A stretch of 64,000 bases of DNA from Aquipseudomonas ullengensis. GTDB taxonomy: Bacteria > Pseudomonadota > Gammaproteobacteria > Pseudomonadales > Pseudomonadaceae. The position numbers and the translations under genes were made by a program. How positions within the stretch are numbered: position 1 is the first letter of the stretch; every line of letters starts with the position of its first letter. Below, one piece after another: positions 15,880 to 24,964 of this stretch. The DNA is taken from positions 284,644 through 348,643 of the forward strand of contig NZ_JACJUD010000006.1 in assembly GCF_014174475.1 (NCBI RefSeq), in the 5' to 3' direction. The notes beneath the pieces were generated by a model, which was given only the letters and a program-made list of their open reading frames with translations, made no database searches and had not been told where the DNA came from.

Positions 15880-18159
15880 ATGCTCAACACGCTGCGCAAG
15901 ATCGTCCAGGAAGTAAACGCCGCCAAGGATCTCAAGGCGGCGCTGACGATTATTGTGCAACGGGTCAAGGAATCCATGGGCAGCCAGGTCTGCTCGGTCT
16001 ACCTGCTCGACCCCGAGAGCAACCGCTTCGTGCTGATGGCCACCGAAGGCCTCAACAAGCGCTCCATCGGCAAGGTCAGCATGGCGCCCAACGAGGGCCT
16101 GGTCGGCCTGGTGGGCACCCGCGAAGAACCGCTCAACCTCGAACACGCCTCCGAACACCCCCGCTACCGCTACTTCCCGGAGACCGGCGAAGAGCGCTAC
16201 GCCTCCTTCCTCGGCGCGCCGATCATCCACCACCGTCGGGTGATGGGCGTGCTGGTCGTCCAGCAGAAGGAACGCCGCCAGTTCGACGAAGGTGAAGAAG
16301 CCTTCCTGGTGACCATGAGCGCGCAGCTCGCCGGGGTCATCGCCCACGCCGAAGCCACCGGCTCGATCCGAGGCCTGGGCAAGCAGGGCAAGGGCATTCA
16401 GGAAGCCCGCTTCGTCGGCGTACCGGGTGCGCCGGGCGCTGCCGTCGGCCGCGCCGTGGTGGTGCTGCCACCTGCCGATCTGGATGTGGTGCCGGACAAA
16501 CCGGTGGATGACATCGAGGCCGAGCTGAAGCTGTTCGGCAGGGCCCTGGGCCTGGTGCGCGACGACATGCACGCGCTGTCCGCCAAACTCGCCACCCAGC
16601 TGCGCAAGGAAGAACGCGCGCTGTTCGACGTTTACCTGATGATGCTCGACGACGCCGCCCTCGGCCTTGAAGTGCGCACGGTGATCGAGACCGGCCAGTG
16701 GGCCCAGGGCGCGCTGCGCCAGGTGGTCAACGAGCACGTCAAACGCTTCGAACTGATGGACGACGCCTACCTGCGCGAACGCGCCGCCGACGTGCGTGAC
16801 CTCGGCCGCCGCCTGCTCGCCTACCTGCAGGAAGAGCGCAAACAGAATCTGGTGTACCAGGACAACACCATCCTGGTCAGCGAGGAACTGTCACCGGCCA
16901 TGCTCGGCGAGGTGCCGGAAGGCAAGCTGGTCGGCCTGGTCTCGGTGCAGGGCTCGGGCAACTCACACGTCGCCATCCTTGCCCGCGCCATGGGCATTCC
17001 CACGGTCATGGGCGTGGTCGACCTGCCCTACTCCAAGGTCGATGGCATCGAGCTGATCGTCGACGGCTACCACGGCGAAGTCTTCACCAACCCCAGCGAG
17101 CTGCTGCGCAAGCAGTACGCCGAAGTGGTCGAGGAAGAACGCCAGCTGTCCCAGGGGCTCGACGCCCTGCGCGAACTGCCCTGCGAAACCCTCGACGGCC
17201 AGCGCATGCCGCTGTGGGTCAACACCGGCCTGCTGGCCGACGTGAAGCGCGCCCAGGAGCGCGGTGCCGAGGGCGTAGGCCTGTACCGCACCGAAGTGCC
17301 GTTCATGAATGGCGAGCGCTTCCCCAGCGAGAAGGAACAACTGGCCACCTACCGCGAGCAGTTGGCGGCCTTCCACCCGCTGCCGGTGACCATGCGCACC
17401 CTGGATATCGGCGGCGACAAGGCACTGAGCTATTTCCCGATCAAGGAAGACAACCCCTTCCTCGGCTGGCGCGGTATCCGCATCACCCTCGACCACCCGG
17501 AAATCTTCCTGGTCCAGGTGCGCGCCATGCTCAAGGCCAGCGAAGGCCTGAACAACCTGCGCATCCTCCTGCCGATGATTTCCGGCATGCAGGAGATGGA
17601 AGAAGCCCTGCACCTGATCCACCGCGCCTGGGGCGAGGTACGTGACGAAGGCGTGGATATCCCCCTGCCGCCCGTGGGCGTGATGATCGAGATTCCCGCG
17701 GCGGTCTATCAGGTGCGCGAACTGGCGCGCCAGGTCGACTTCCTCTCGGTCGGCTCGAACGACCTGACCCAATACCTGCTGGCCGTCGACCGCAACAACC
17801 CGCGCGTCGCCGACCTTTACGACTTCCTCCACCCAGCCGTGCTGCACGCGCTGAAACTGGTGGTCGACGGCGCCCATGCCGAAGGCAAACCGGTAAGCAT
17901 CTGCGGCGAGATGGCTGGCGACCCGGCAGCCGCCGTGCTGCTGTTGGCGATGGGCTTCGACAGCCTGTCGATGAACGCCACCAACCTGCCCAAGGTGAAA
18001 TGGCTGCTACGCCAGATCAGCCTGACCAAGGCCCGCGACCTGCTCGCCCACCTGATGCAGATCGACAACCCGCAAGTGATCCACAGCACCCTGAACCTGG
18101 CCCTGCGCAACCTCGGCCTGGGCCGGGTGATCAATCCGGCGGCGACCATCCAGAGCTGA
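15880..18159 (+). CDS. ptsP: PEP-protein phosphotransferase of the nitrogen PTS (EI-Ntr)
   Basis: A 759-residue protein: GAF sensor domain at about 18-165 (GSQVCSVYLLDPESNRFVLM), a swivelling phosphohistidine domain with active His363 in GNSHVAILARAMG, and a C-terminal PEP-binding TIM barrel (GVGLYRTEVPFM, SVGSNDLTQYLLAVDRNN, catalytic Cys in VSICGEMAGDP). It starts the regulatory PTS cascade EI-Ntr, NPr, EIIA-Ntr that links nitrogen and carbon status. The operon with rppH is conserved. Confidence 0.95.
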   Translation: MLNTLRKIVQEVNAAKDLKAALTIIVQRVKESMGSQVCSVYLLDPESNRFVLMATEGLNKRSIGKVSMAPNEGLVGLVGTREEPLNLEHASEHPRYRYFPETGEERYASFLGAPIIHHRRVMGVLVVQQKERRQFDEGEEAFLVTMSAQLAGVIAHAEATGSIRGLGKQGKGIQEARFVGVPGAPGAAVGRAVVVLPPADLDVVPDKPVDDIEAELKLFGRALGLVRDDMHALSAKLATQLRKEERALFDVYLMMLDDAALGLEVRTVIETGQWAQGALRQVVNEHVKRFELMDDAYLRERAADVRDLGRRLLAYLQEERKQNLVYQDNTILVSEELSPAMLGEVPEGKLVGLVSVQGSGNSHVAILARAMGIPTVMGVVDLPYSKVDGIELIVDGYHGEVFTNPSELLRKQYAEVVEEERQLSQGLDALRELPCETLDGQRMPLWVNTGLLADVKRAQERGAEGVGLYRTEVPFMNGERFPSEKEQLATYREQLAAFHPLPVTMRTLDIGGDKALSYFPIKEDNPFLGWRGIRITLDHPEIFLVQVRAMLKASEGLNNLRILLPMISGMQEMEEALHLIHRAWGEVRDEGVDIPLPPVGVMIEIPAAVYQVRELARQVDFLSVGSNDLTQYLLAVDRNNPRVADLYDFLHPAVLHALKLVVDGAHAEGKPVSICGEMAGDPAAAVLLLAMGFDSLSMNATNLPKVKWLLRQISLTKARDLLAHLMQIDNPQVIHSTLNLALRNLGLGRVINPAATIQS

Positions 18160-18213
18160 TTGCCGCTCGCCGCACTGCAGCTCCGGCAGCGCGCCAGCGG
18201 TGCCTGCGCAACC

Positions 18214-19263
18214 TTACCCGTCTTCCGTTTTGAGCAATCGGGCGCGATAGGCTTCCGGGGTGATGCCGTACCAGCGGCGAAAGGCCCGGTAAAACGGCGA
18301 CAGCTCGGCGAAGCCACACGCGCGGGCCACGTCGCGGATCGACTGGCCACCCTGCAGCAGCTCATGGGCGCGGGCCTGCTGCACCACCTCACGCACCTGG
18401 CGCAGGTTGCTGCCCTGGGCAGTCAGCCCGCGCTGCAGGGCGCCGGCACTCAAGCCCAATTCATCGGCACAGGCCTGCAACGAGCAATCCGCTTGCCCCA
18501 GGCGCAGCCCCAGCAGATAGCGCAGGCGGTTGAGCAGCTCGTTCTCCACCAGCTCGGCCAACTGCTCCTCGGCATGCTGCCAGAGCAGGCGGTGCAAGGT
18601 CGGATTGGCGGTGCGCGAAGGGCGCTTGAGCAGCGTGGCGGGGAACAGCAGTGCGTCATGGGCGCAGGCGAATGCCGGCAGTACACCGAGCAGGCGGCGG
18701 TGCTCACCCAGGCGCCGCGGTCGGGGATGACGGAATTGCACGGCGGCCAGGTGGAATTCGTCGTCGCTGATAAAACGCAGCAACTTGAGGAACAGCATGG
18801 CCAGGCACTCCATCTGCTGGCGCAGCGAGGCGAATCCCTGGTAGTTGAGGTCGATGATCAGGCGCGCCTGCTCGCCGTCGACCTGGAGCTGAGCGTTGAA
18901 GCCGCCTGCCAGGATGTGCTGGAAACGCAGGAAACTGCGCAGCGCTTCCTCGAAGTCGCGGCTGGCCAGCATCAGGTAGCCCACCACATCGAGCAGGCGT
19001 GGCTTCATCACCTCGCCCAGGTGCAGGCCGATGTCCGGGTCACCGGTCAGGCCGTCCATGGCCGACCAGAACAGCGGCGCCTCGTCATGGCTCAGGCGCC
19101 CGTCAATCGGCGGCGCGGGCAGGCGTCGATGCTGGTTGGTGCTGCGGTAGATCTCGGTCGGATCGCGGCCGAGTTCGGTCAGCGCCTCGTACAACAAACG
19201 CCGCAGGGTGGCCGAGTGGGTCAGGGGCGCGGCCTGCCAGAATTCGCCGTGGATGCTGGGCAT
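18214..19263 (-). CDS. AraC-family regulator divergent from an acylase gene
   Basis: A 349-residue AraC-type regulator with a ligand-sensing N-terminal domain (PSIHGEFWQAAPLTHSATLR; GYLMLASRDFEEALRSFLRF) and a C-terminal double HTH (ADELGLSAGALQRGL; DVARACGFAELSPFYRAFRR). The ATG at 19263 has AAGGAGA 5 nt upstream, so the longer frame is rejected. It is divergent from the Ntn-hydrolase acylase at 19371 with a 107-bp gap, suggesting it controls that gene. The inducer is unknown. Confidence 0.85.
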   Translation of the reverse strand: MPSIHGEFWQAAPLTHSATLRRLLYEALTELGRDPTEIYRSTNQHRRLPAPPIDGRLSHDEAPLFWSAMDGLTGDPDIGLHLGEVMKPRLLDVVGYLMLASRDFEEALRSFLRFQHILAGGFNAQLQVDGEQARLIIDLNYQGFASLRQQMECLAMLFLKLLRFISDDEFHLAAVQFRHPRPRRLGEHRRLLGVLPAFACAHDALLFPATLLKRPSRTANPTLHRLLWQHAEEQLAELVENELLNRLRYLLGLRLGQADCSLQACADELGLSAGALQRGLTAQGSNLRQVREVVQQARAHELLQGGQSIRDVARACGFAELSPFYRAFRRWYGITPEAYRARLLKTEDG

Positions 19264-19370
19264 GCAATCTCCTTGGATTGACCGAAGATTTCCAGAGCGC
19301 GAGTCAATGGTCAATGCCGATTATTGACCGCCTGCGCAGAATGGCGGCACAAGAACAAGGAGCAACGCCC

Positions 19371-21752
19371 ATGAAACGCAGCCTGACCCTTCTCGCCGTG
19401 GCCGTTGCCGCGGTTGCCGCCGGTGCCACCTGGTATGCCCAGAGCAAGAACCCGCTCCGCGATGGCGAGCTGGCCCTGCTCAACCTGCAGGCGCCGGTGA
19501 GCGTGCGCTACGACAGCCGCGGCGTGCCGCATATCCAGGCGCAGAACGAGGCCGACATGTACCGTGCCCTGGGCTTCGTGCACGCCCAGGATCGTCTGTT
19601 CCAGATGGAGATGCTGCGCCGCCTGGCGCGCGGTGAGCTGGCCGAAGTGCTGGGCGCCAAGCTGGTCGATACCGACCGCCTGTTCCGCACCCTGGGCATC
19701 CGCGAGCATGCCGACCGCTACGCCAAGACCTTCGACCGCAACAGCCCGGCGGTGAAAGCCCTGCAGGCCTACCTGGATGGCGTCAACCAGTTCCAGGACA
19801 GCCGCCCGGCGCCGGTGGAGTTCGATCTACTGGGCATCCACAAGCGGCCGTTCACCATCGAAGACACCGTCTCGGTGGCCGGCTACATGGCGTACAGCTT
19901 CGCCGCCGCCTTCCGCACCGAGCCGGTGCTGACCTATGTGCGTGACGAGCTGGGCAGCAACTACCTCAAGGCCTTCGACCTCGACTGGCACCCCGGCGGC
20001 GCCGTCGCCCAAAGCCTCAGCGCCGACGACTGGAAGAACCTCAACAGCCTCGCCCACCTCAGCCAGCAGGCGCTGGTGGAAGCCGGTCTGCCACAGTTCG
20101 AGGGCAGCAACGCCTGGGCCGTTTCCGGCAGCCGCACTGCAAGCGGCAAGCCCCTGCTGGCGGGTGACCCGCATATCCGCTTTGCCGCACCGGCGGTGTG
20201 GTACGAGGCGCAGTTGAGCTACCCGGGCTTCGAGCTGTACGGCCATCACCAGGCGCTCAATCCCTATGCCTCGCTCGGCCACAACAAGCAGTTCGCCTGG
20301 AGCCTGACCATGTTCCAGAACGACGACCTCGACCTGGTCGCCGAGAAGGTCAACCCGGACAACCCCGAGCAAGTCTGGTACCACGGCAAGTGGGTCGACC
20401 TGCAAAGCCGCGAAGAGACCATCCAGGTCAAGGGCGCCGAGCCGGTCAAGCTGACCCTGCGCCGCTCGCCCCACGGGCCGATCATCAACAGTGCCCTCGG
20501 CGCTACCGCTGGCAAGACACCGATCGCCATGTGGTGGGCCTTCCTGGAAACCGAGAACCCGATCCTCGACGCCTTCTACCAGCTCAACCGCGCCGACAGC
20601 CTGGGCAAGGCGCGCGCCGCCGTCGAGAAGATCCACGCCCCCGGCCTCAACGTGATCTGGGCCAATGCCGGCGGCGACATCGGCTGGTGGGCCGCCGCCA
20701 AGCTGCCGCAACGCCCACAGGGCAGCAACCCGAATTTCATCCTCGACGGCAGCACCGAGCAGGCCGACAAGCTCGGCTTCCTGCCTTTCAGCGCCAACCC
20801 GCAGGAGGAGAACCCCGAGCGCGGCTACATCGTCTCCGCCAACTTCCAGCCGCAGTCGCCCAGCGGCGCGGCGATTCCCGGCTACTACAACCTGGCAGAT
20901 CGCGGTGCACGGCTGAATGAGCGCCTGGCGCAGCCCGACGTGAAGTGGGATGTGCACAACAGTCAGGCCCTGCAACTGGACGATGGCACCGGCTATGGCC
21001 CGCGCCTGCTCAAGCCGATCCTCGATGACCTGCGCGCCGCGGCCGCCGATGAAACCGAGCGCGCCCTGGTCGAGCAATTGGCGAACTGGGACGGTAATCA
21101 CCCGCTGGAATCCACCGCCGCCACCCTGTTCAACCAACTGACCTACGAGCTGGCCAACCAGGCGATGCACGACGAACTGGGCGATGCCTTCTTCGACAGC
21201 CTGCTGCAGACCCGCGTACTCGACAGCGCCCTGCCGCGCCTGACCGCCGATGCGCGCTCGCCGTGGTGGGACAAGCGCGGCAGCGACGCCGTGGAAACCC
21301 GCGCCGAAACGGTCAAGGCCGCCTGGCAGGCGAGTCTCGCGCACCTGCGCCAGAGCCTTGGCGCGGACAGCAGCCAATGGGCCTGGGGCAAAGCCCACAC
21401 GCTCACCCACAGCCACCCGCTGAGCCAGCAGAAGCCGCTCAACCTGCTGTTCGATGTCGGCCCATTCGCCGCACCGGGCGGCCACGAAACGCCGAACAAC
21501 CTCTCCCATCGCGTCGGCCCGGCGCCCTGGTCGGTAGTCTACGGCCCGTCGACGCGGCGCCTGATCGACCTCGCCGATGGCGCCCACGGCCTGGGTATCA
21601 ACCCGGTCGGGCAGAGCGGCGTGCCGTTCGACAAGCATTACGCTGACCAGGCCCAGGCCTATATCAGCGGCCAGTACCTGCCGATGCTGTTCGACCAAGC
21701 TGAAGTGCAGGCCGACAGCAATGAGACGCTGCTGCTGAACCCAGTGAAATAA
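19371..21752 (+). CDS. Penicillin-amidase family acylase, probable acyl-homoserine lactone acylase (HacB-like)
   Basis: A 793-residue exported Ntn-hydrolase. Residues 1-25 form a signal peptide (MKRSLTLLAVAVAAVAAGAT). The precursor is cut between Gly245 and the nucleophile Ser246 (FEG / SNAWAVSGSRT), giving an alpha chain (about 25-220) and a beta chain (246-793). The motif VRYDSRGVPHIQAQNEADMY and the oxyanion region GDPHIRFAAPAVWYEA are typical. P. aeruginosa HacB (PA0305), which lies next to spuH as here, degrades long-chain quorum-sensing lactones; that position supports the call. AAGGAG precedes the ATG. Other amide substrates cannot be excluded. Confidence 0.85.
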   Translation: MKRSLTLLAVAVAAVAAGATWYAQSKNPLRDGELALLNLQAPVSVRYDSRGVPHIQAQNEADMYRALGFVHAQDRLFQMEMLRRLARGELAEVLGAKLVDTDRLFRTLGIREHADRYAKTFDRNSPAVKALQAYLDGVNQFQDSRPAPVEFDLLGIHKRPFTIEDTVSVAGYMAYSFAAAFRTEPVLTYVRDELGSNYLKAFDLDWHPGGAVAQSLSADDWKNLNSLAHLSQQALVEAGLPQFEGSNAWAVSGSRTASGKPLLAGDPHIRFAAPAVWYEAQLSYPGFELYGHHQALNPYASLGHNKQFAWSLTMFQNDDLDLVAEKVNPDNPEQVWYHGKWVDLQSREETIQVKGAEPVKLTLRRSPHGPIINSALGATAGKTPIAMWWAFLETENPILDAFYQLNRADSLGKARAAVEKIHAPGLNVIWANAGGDIGWWAAAKLPQRPQGSNPNFILDGSTEQADKLGFLPFSANPQEENPERGYIVSANFQPQSPSGAAIPGYYNLADRGARLNERLAQPDVKWDVHNSQALQLDDGTGYGPRLLKPILDDLRAAAADETERALVEQLANWDGNHPLESTAATLFNQLTYELANQAMHDELGDAFFDSLLQTRVLDSALPRLTADARSPWWDKRGSDAVETRAETVKAAWQASLAHLRQSLGADSSQWAWGKAHTLTHSHPLSQQKPLNLLFDVGPFAAPGGHETPNNLSHRVGPAPWSVVYGPSTRRLIDLADGAHGLGINPVGQSGVPFDKHYADQAQAYISGQYLPMLFDQAEVQADSNETLLLNPVK

Positions 21753-21840
21753 GCGGCTCACGTGCTGGCCGCCGGTGGATAAGCTGCGCGTTATCCACCC
21801 TACGCCAGCGCAGATAGAGGCTTAGCAAACCCTGAAAAAA

Positions 21841-21868
21841 CAAAGGCCACCCGAAGGTGGCCTTTGTC
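21841..21868. terminator. Bidirectional terminator between the acylase gene and spuH
   Basis: Perfect stem CAAAGGCCACC / GGTGGCCTTTG around CGAA, preceded by a run of A and followed by TCGTTT. It lies between two convergent genes, 16 bp beyond spuH on the minus strand, and can end both transcripts. Confidence 0.85.
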
Positions 21869-21883
21869 GTTTCTGCCTGGCGA

Positions 21884-22765
21884 TCAGGCGGCTGCGGTCG
21901 GCTTCCAGTTGGAACTGGAGGCTTCCTCGGCCATCGACTCCATCGCTTGCTGAATGGCGCGTTTGCGGCGCTCTTCGGCACGGCGGGTGGTGTACCAGGC
22001 AACGAAGGTGAACAGCGACACGGTCAGCAGGATCAGGCTGGCCACGGCGTTGATCTCCGGCTTAACGCCCAGGCGTACAGCGGAGAACACTTCCATCGGC
22101 AGGGTGGTCGAACCCGGGCCGGAGACGAAGCTGGCCAGCACCAGGTCGTCCAGCGACAGGGCGAAGGACATCATGCCGCCGGCCGCCAGCGAAGGCGCGA
22201 TCATCGGAATGGTGATCAGGAAGAACACCTTCCACGGCTTGGCGCCGAGGTCCATGGCCGCCTCTTCGATGGACATGTCCAGCTCACGCAGACGCGCCGA
22301 TACCACCACCGCCACATAGGCGGAACAGAATGTGGTGTGGGCGATCCAGATGGTCAGGATGCCGCGTTCCTGCGGCCAGCCGATCAGTTGGGCCATGGCC
22401 ACGAACAGCAGCAGCAGCGACAGACCGGTGATCACTTCCGGCATCACCAGCGGCGCGGTGACCAGGCCACCGAACAGGGTGCGACCCTTGAAGCGCGAGA
22501 TACGGGTCAGCACGAAGGCCGCCAGGGTACCCAGCGCCACCGCGGCAATCGCCGTGTAGCAGGCGATTTCCAGGGAGCGCACCACCGAGCCCATCAGTTG
22601 GTTGTTGTCGAGCAGGCCGACATACCACTTCACCGACCAGCCGCCCCACACCGTTACCAGCTTGGAGGCGTTGAACGAGTAGATGACCAGAATCAGCATC
22701 GGCGCGTAAATGAAGGTCAGGCCGAGCCACAGCATCATCGTGGAGAAACTGAAGCGCTTGTTCAT
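21884..22765 (-). CDS. spuH: Spermidine/putrescine ABC transporter permease SpuH
   Basis: A 293-residue PotC-type inner-membrane permease with about six spans and an EAA loop (IEEAAMDLGAKPWKVFFLIT). Its ATG overlaps the spuG stop (ATGA). It is the last gene of spuABCDEFGH. The hydrophilic C-terminal tail after residue 265 (TTRRAEERRKRAIQQAMESM) is cytoplasmic. In P. aeruginosa SpuDEFGH is the main putrescine/spermidine importer; the order here is the same. Confidence 0.93.
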   Translation of the reverse strand: MNKRFSFSTMMLWLGLTFIYAPMLILVIYSFNASKLVTVWGGWSVKWYVGLLDNNQLMGSVVRSLEIACYTAIAAVALGTLAAFVLTRISRFKGRTLFGGLVTAPLVMPEVITGLSLLLLFVAMAQLIGWPQERGILTIWIAHTTFCSAYVAVVVSARLRELDMSIEEAAMDLGAKPWKVFFLITIPMIAPSLAAGGMMSFALSLDDLVLASFVSGPGSTTLPMEVFSAVRLGVKPEINAVASLILLTVSLFTFVAWYTTRRAEERRKRAIQQAMESMAEEASSSNWKPTAAA

Positions 22766-23670
22766 ACCTTGCCCTCCAGCTCTTTGGCCTGGTTCTTGTT
22801 GAACAGGATGATCGGCACCATCAGGATCGCCAGCATCACCACCGCCAGGGCGGACGCCACCGGCCAGTCACGGTTGTTGAAGAACTCTTGCCACAGCACC
22901 TTGCCGATCATCAGCGTCTCGGGGCCGCCGAGCAGTTCCGGGATGACGAACTCGCCCACCGCCGGAATGAACACCAGCATGGCGCCGGCAATGATGCCGT
23001 TCTTCGACAGCGGTACGGTGATCTTCCAGAAGTTGTTGAAGTTGCTCGAACCGAGGTCCGAAGCCGCTTCCAGCAGGCTCATGTCGTGCTTGACCAGGTT
23101 GGCGTAGAGCGGCAGCACCATGAACGGCAGGTACGAGTAAACGATACCGATGTACACCGCCAGGTTGGTGTTGAGGATCTGCAGCGGCTCGTTGAGCACG
23201 CCCAGCCACATCAGGAAGGAGTTGAGCAGGCCGTTGTTGCTGAGGATGCCCATCCAGGCATAGACGCGGATCAGGATCGCGGTCCAGGTCGGCATCATGA
23301 TCAGCAGCAGCAGGGTGGTCTGCGCTTCCTTGCTGGCGCGGGCGATGGCGTAGGCCATTGGATAGCCGATCAGCAGGCACATCAGGGTGCTGATGAAGGC
23401 CATCTTCAGCGAGCCCAAGTAGGCCGCCAGGTACAGCTCATCTTCGGTGAGGAAGACGTAGTTGCCCAGGTTGAGCACGATCGACAGCTGGTTTTCCGCC
23501 CAGGTGTAGATTTCCGTGTACGGCGGGATGGCCACGTCTGCTTCGGCGAAGCTGATCTTCAGAACGATGAAGAACGGCAGCAGGAAGAACAGGAACAGCC
23601 AAACGAAGGGGATGCCAATGACGGCGTGCCGCCCCCTCGGCAAGTATCTTTTCAGTTTGTGGATTTTCAT
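22762..23670 (-). CDS. spuG: Spermidine/putrescine ABC transporter permease SpuG
   Basis: A 302-residue PotB-type permease, first span FVWLFLFFLLPFFIVLKISF, with EAA motif LEAASDLGSSNFNNFWKITV. Its ATG overlaps the spuF stop and its own stop overlaps the spuH start (4-nt overlaps both sides), so translation of the three transporter genes is coupled. A large periplasmic loop after span 1 (residues about 40-80) is typical of PotB/SpuG proteins. Confidence 0.93.
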   Translation of the reverse strand: MKIHKLKRYLPRGRHAVIGIPFVWLFLFFLLPFFIVLKISFAEADVAIPPYTEIYTWAENQLSIVLNLGNYVFLTEDELYLAAYLGSLKMAFISTLMCLLIGYPMAYAIARASKEAQTTLLLLIMMPTWTAILIRVYAWMGILSNNGLLNSFLMWLGVLNEPLQILNTNLAVYIGIVYSYLPFMVLPLYANLVKHDMSLLEAASDLGSSNFNNFWKITVPLSKNGIIAGAMLVFIPAVGEFVIPELLGGPETLMIGKVLWQEFFNNRDWPVASALAVVMLAILMVPIILFNKNQAKELEGKV

Positions 23671-24821
23671 GCTTGCAGTACCACGCCGCTGTCATCTTCC
23701 CAGTACACGACAACCGAATCGTCCCAGGTCGGACGCTTGCCGCGGCGCTCGGCGTTGGCGATGAAGCACTGCACGACCTGGCCGGAAGTCAGTTTGACGT
23801 AGTACACCGAATGGCCGCCGAGGTAGGCGATGTCGTGTACGTGGCCTTTGCTCCAGTTGTAGTTGGCGTGCTCGTGGTCGGCTGGCAGCTCGGTGGCCAT
23901 CAGCAGCTTTTCCGGACGCAGGGCATAGCTGACCGACTTGTTCTCGGCGCGGGTGCTGACGCCGTGGCCGATGTAGATCGGCTTGTCCAGCTGCGGGCAG
24001 TCGATCACCGCGTGGTCGGTTTCGTCAGTGGTGATCTGCCCATCGAACAGGTTGACGTTGCCGATGAATTCACAGACCAGGCGGCTCGCCGGGGTCTCGT
24101 AGATGTCCACCGGGCTACCGGTCTGGGCGATCCAGCCGAGGTGCATGATGGAAATGCGCTGGGCCATGGTCATGGCCTCTTCCTGGTCGTGGGTCACCAT
24201 GACGCAGGTCACGCCGACGCGCTCGATGATCTCGACAAGCTCAAGCTGCATCTGCGAACGCAGCTTCTTGTCCAAAGCACCCATCGGCTCATCAAGCAGC
24301 AGCAGCTTCGGGCTCTTGGCCAGCGAACGGGCCAGGGCCACGCGCTGACGCTGGCCACCGGACAGCTGATGCGGCTTGCGCTTGGCGTACTGGGTCATGT
24401 GCACCAGCTTGAGCATCTCGGCCACGCGGGCTTCGATCTCGGCCTTGGGCATCTTGTCCTGTTGCAGGCCGAAGGCGATGTTCTGCGCCACGGTCATGTG
24501 CGGGAACAGCGCGTAGGACTGGAACATCATGTTGATCGGCCGCTCGTAGGGCGGCATGTCGGTGATGTCCACGCCATCGAGCAGGATGCGCCCTTCGGTG
24601 GGGCGCTCGAAGCCGGCGAGCATGCGCAGCAGGGTCGACTTGCCCGAGCCGGAGCCACCGAGCAGGGCGAAGATTTCACCCTTGTTGATGGTCAGCGAAA
24701 CGTCGTCGACGGCGATGGTCTCATCGAACTTCTTGGTGACGCGATCGATTTTGACCAGCACTTCTTTCGGCTGCTGGTTGCCCTCTAGGGCTTTCTTGTA
24801 GGCGCTGGAGGCGACTGCCAT
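23667..24821 (-). CDS. spuF: Spermidine/putrescine ABC transporter ATPase SpuF
   Basis: A 384-residue ATPase. Walker A GGSGSGKST, signature LSGGQRQRVALARSLA, Walker B LLLLDEPMGALD and the switch region VMVTHDQEEAMTMA are intact. The C-terminal third is a regulatory TOBE-like domain. The ATG at 24821 follows GGGAG by about 9 nt; the longer frame begins at a TTG two codons earlier. It couples ATP hydrolysis to polyamine import through SpuG/SpuH. A 143-bp spacer separates it from spuE; I see no gene there. Confidence 0.93.
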   Translation of the reverse strand: MAVASSAYKKALEGNQQPKEVLVKIDRVTKKFDETIAVDDVSLTINKGEIFALLGGSGSGKSTLLRMLAGFERPTEGRILLDGVDITDMPPYERPINMMFQSYALFPHMTVAQNIAFGLQQDKMPKAEIEARVAEMLKLVHMTQYAKRKPHQLSGGQRQRVALARSLAKSPKLLLLDEPMGALDKKLRSQMQLELVEIIERVGVTCVMVTHDQEEAMTMAQRISIMHLGWIAQTGSPVDIYETPASRLVCEFIGNVNLFDGQITTDETDHAVIDCPQLDKPIYIGHGVSTRAENKSVSYALRPEKLLMATELPADHEHANYNWSKGHVHDIAYLGGHSVYYVKLTSGQVVQCFIANAERRGKRPTWDDSVVVYWEDDSGVVLQA

Positions 24822-24964
24822 TTCCAAAACTCCCGGAAAATTGGGTCACAAGACCCGAACATTAAAACGGCTGCGCCGGGCGCAGCGATCCCGTGCCAGT
24901 GGCCGGCCAGCGACTCGCGTCGCGTAATGGCAGGACCGACCAGGCACAGTGGTAGGTGTGTCGC

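Noticed and set aside
19827..21761. 644-codon minus-strand frame antisense to the acylase gene
   Set aside because: Mirror frame of a gene with intact catalytic motifs; no recognisable domain.
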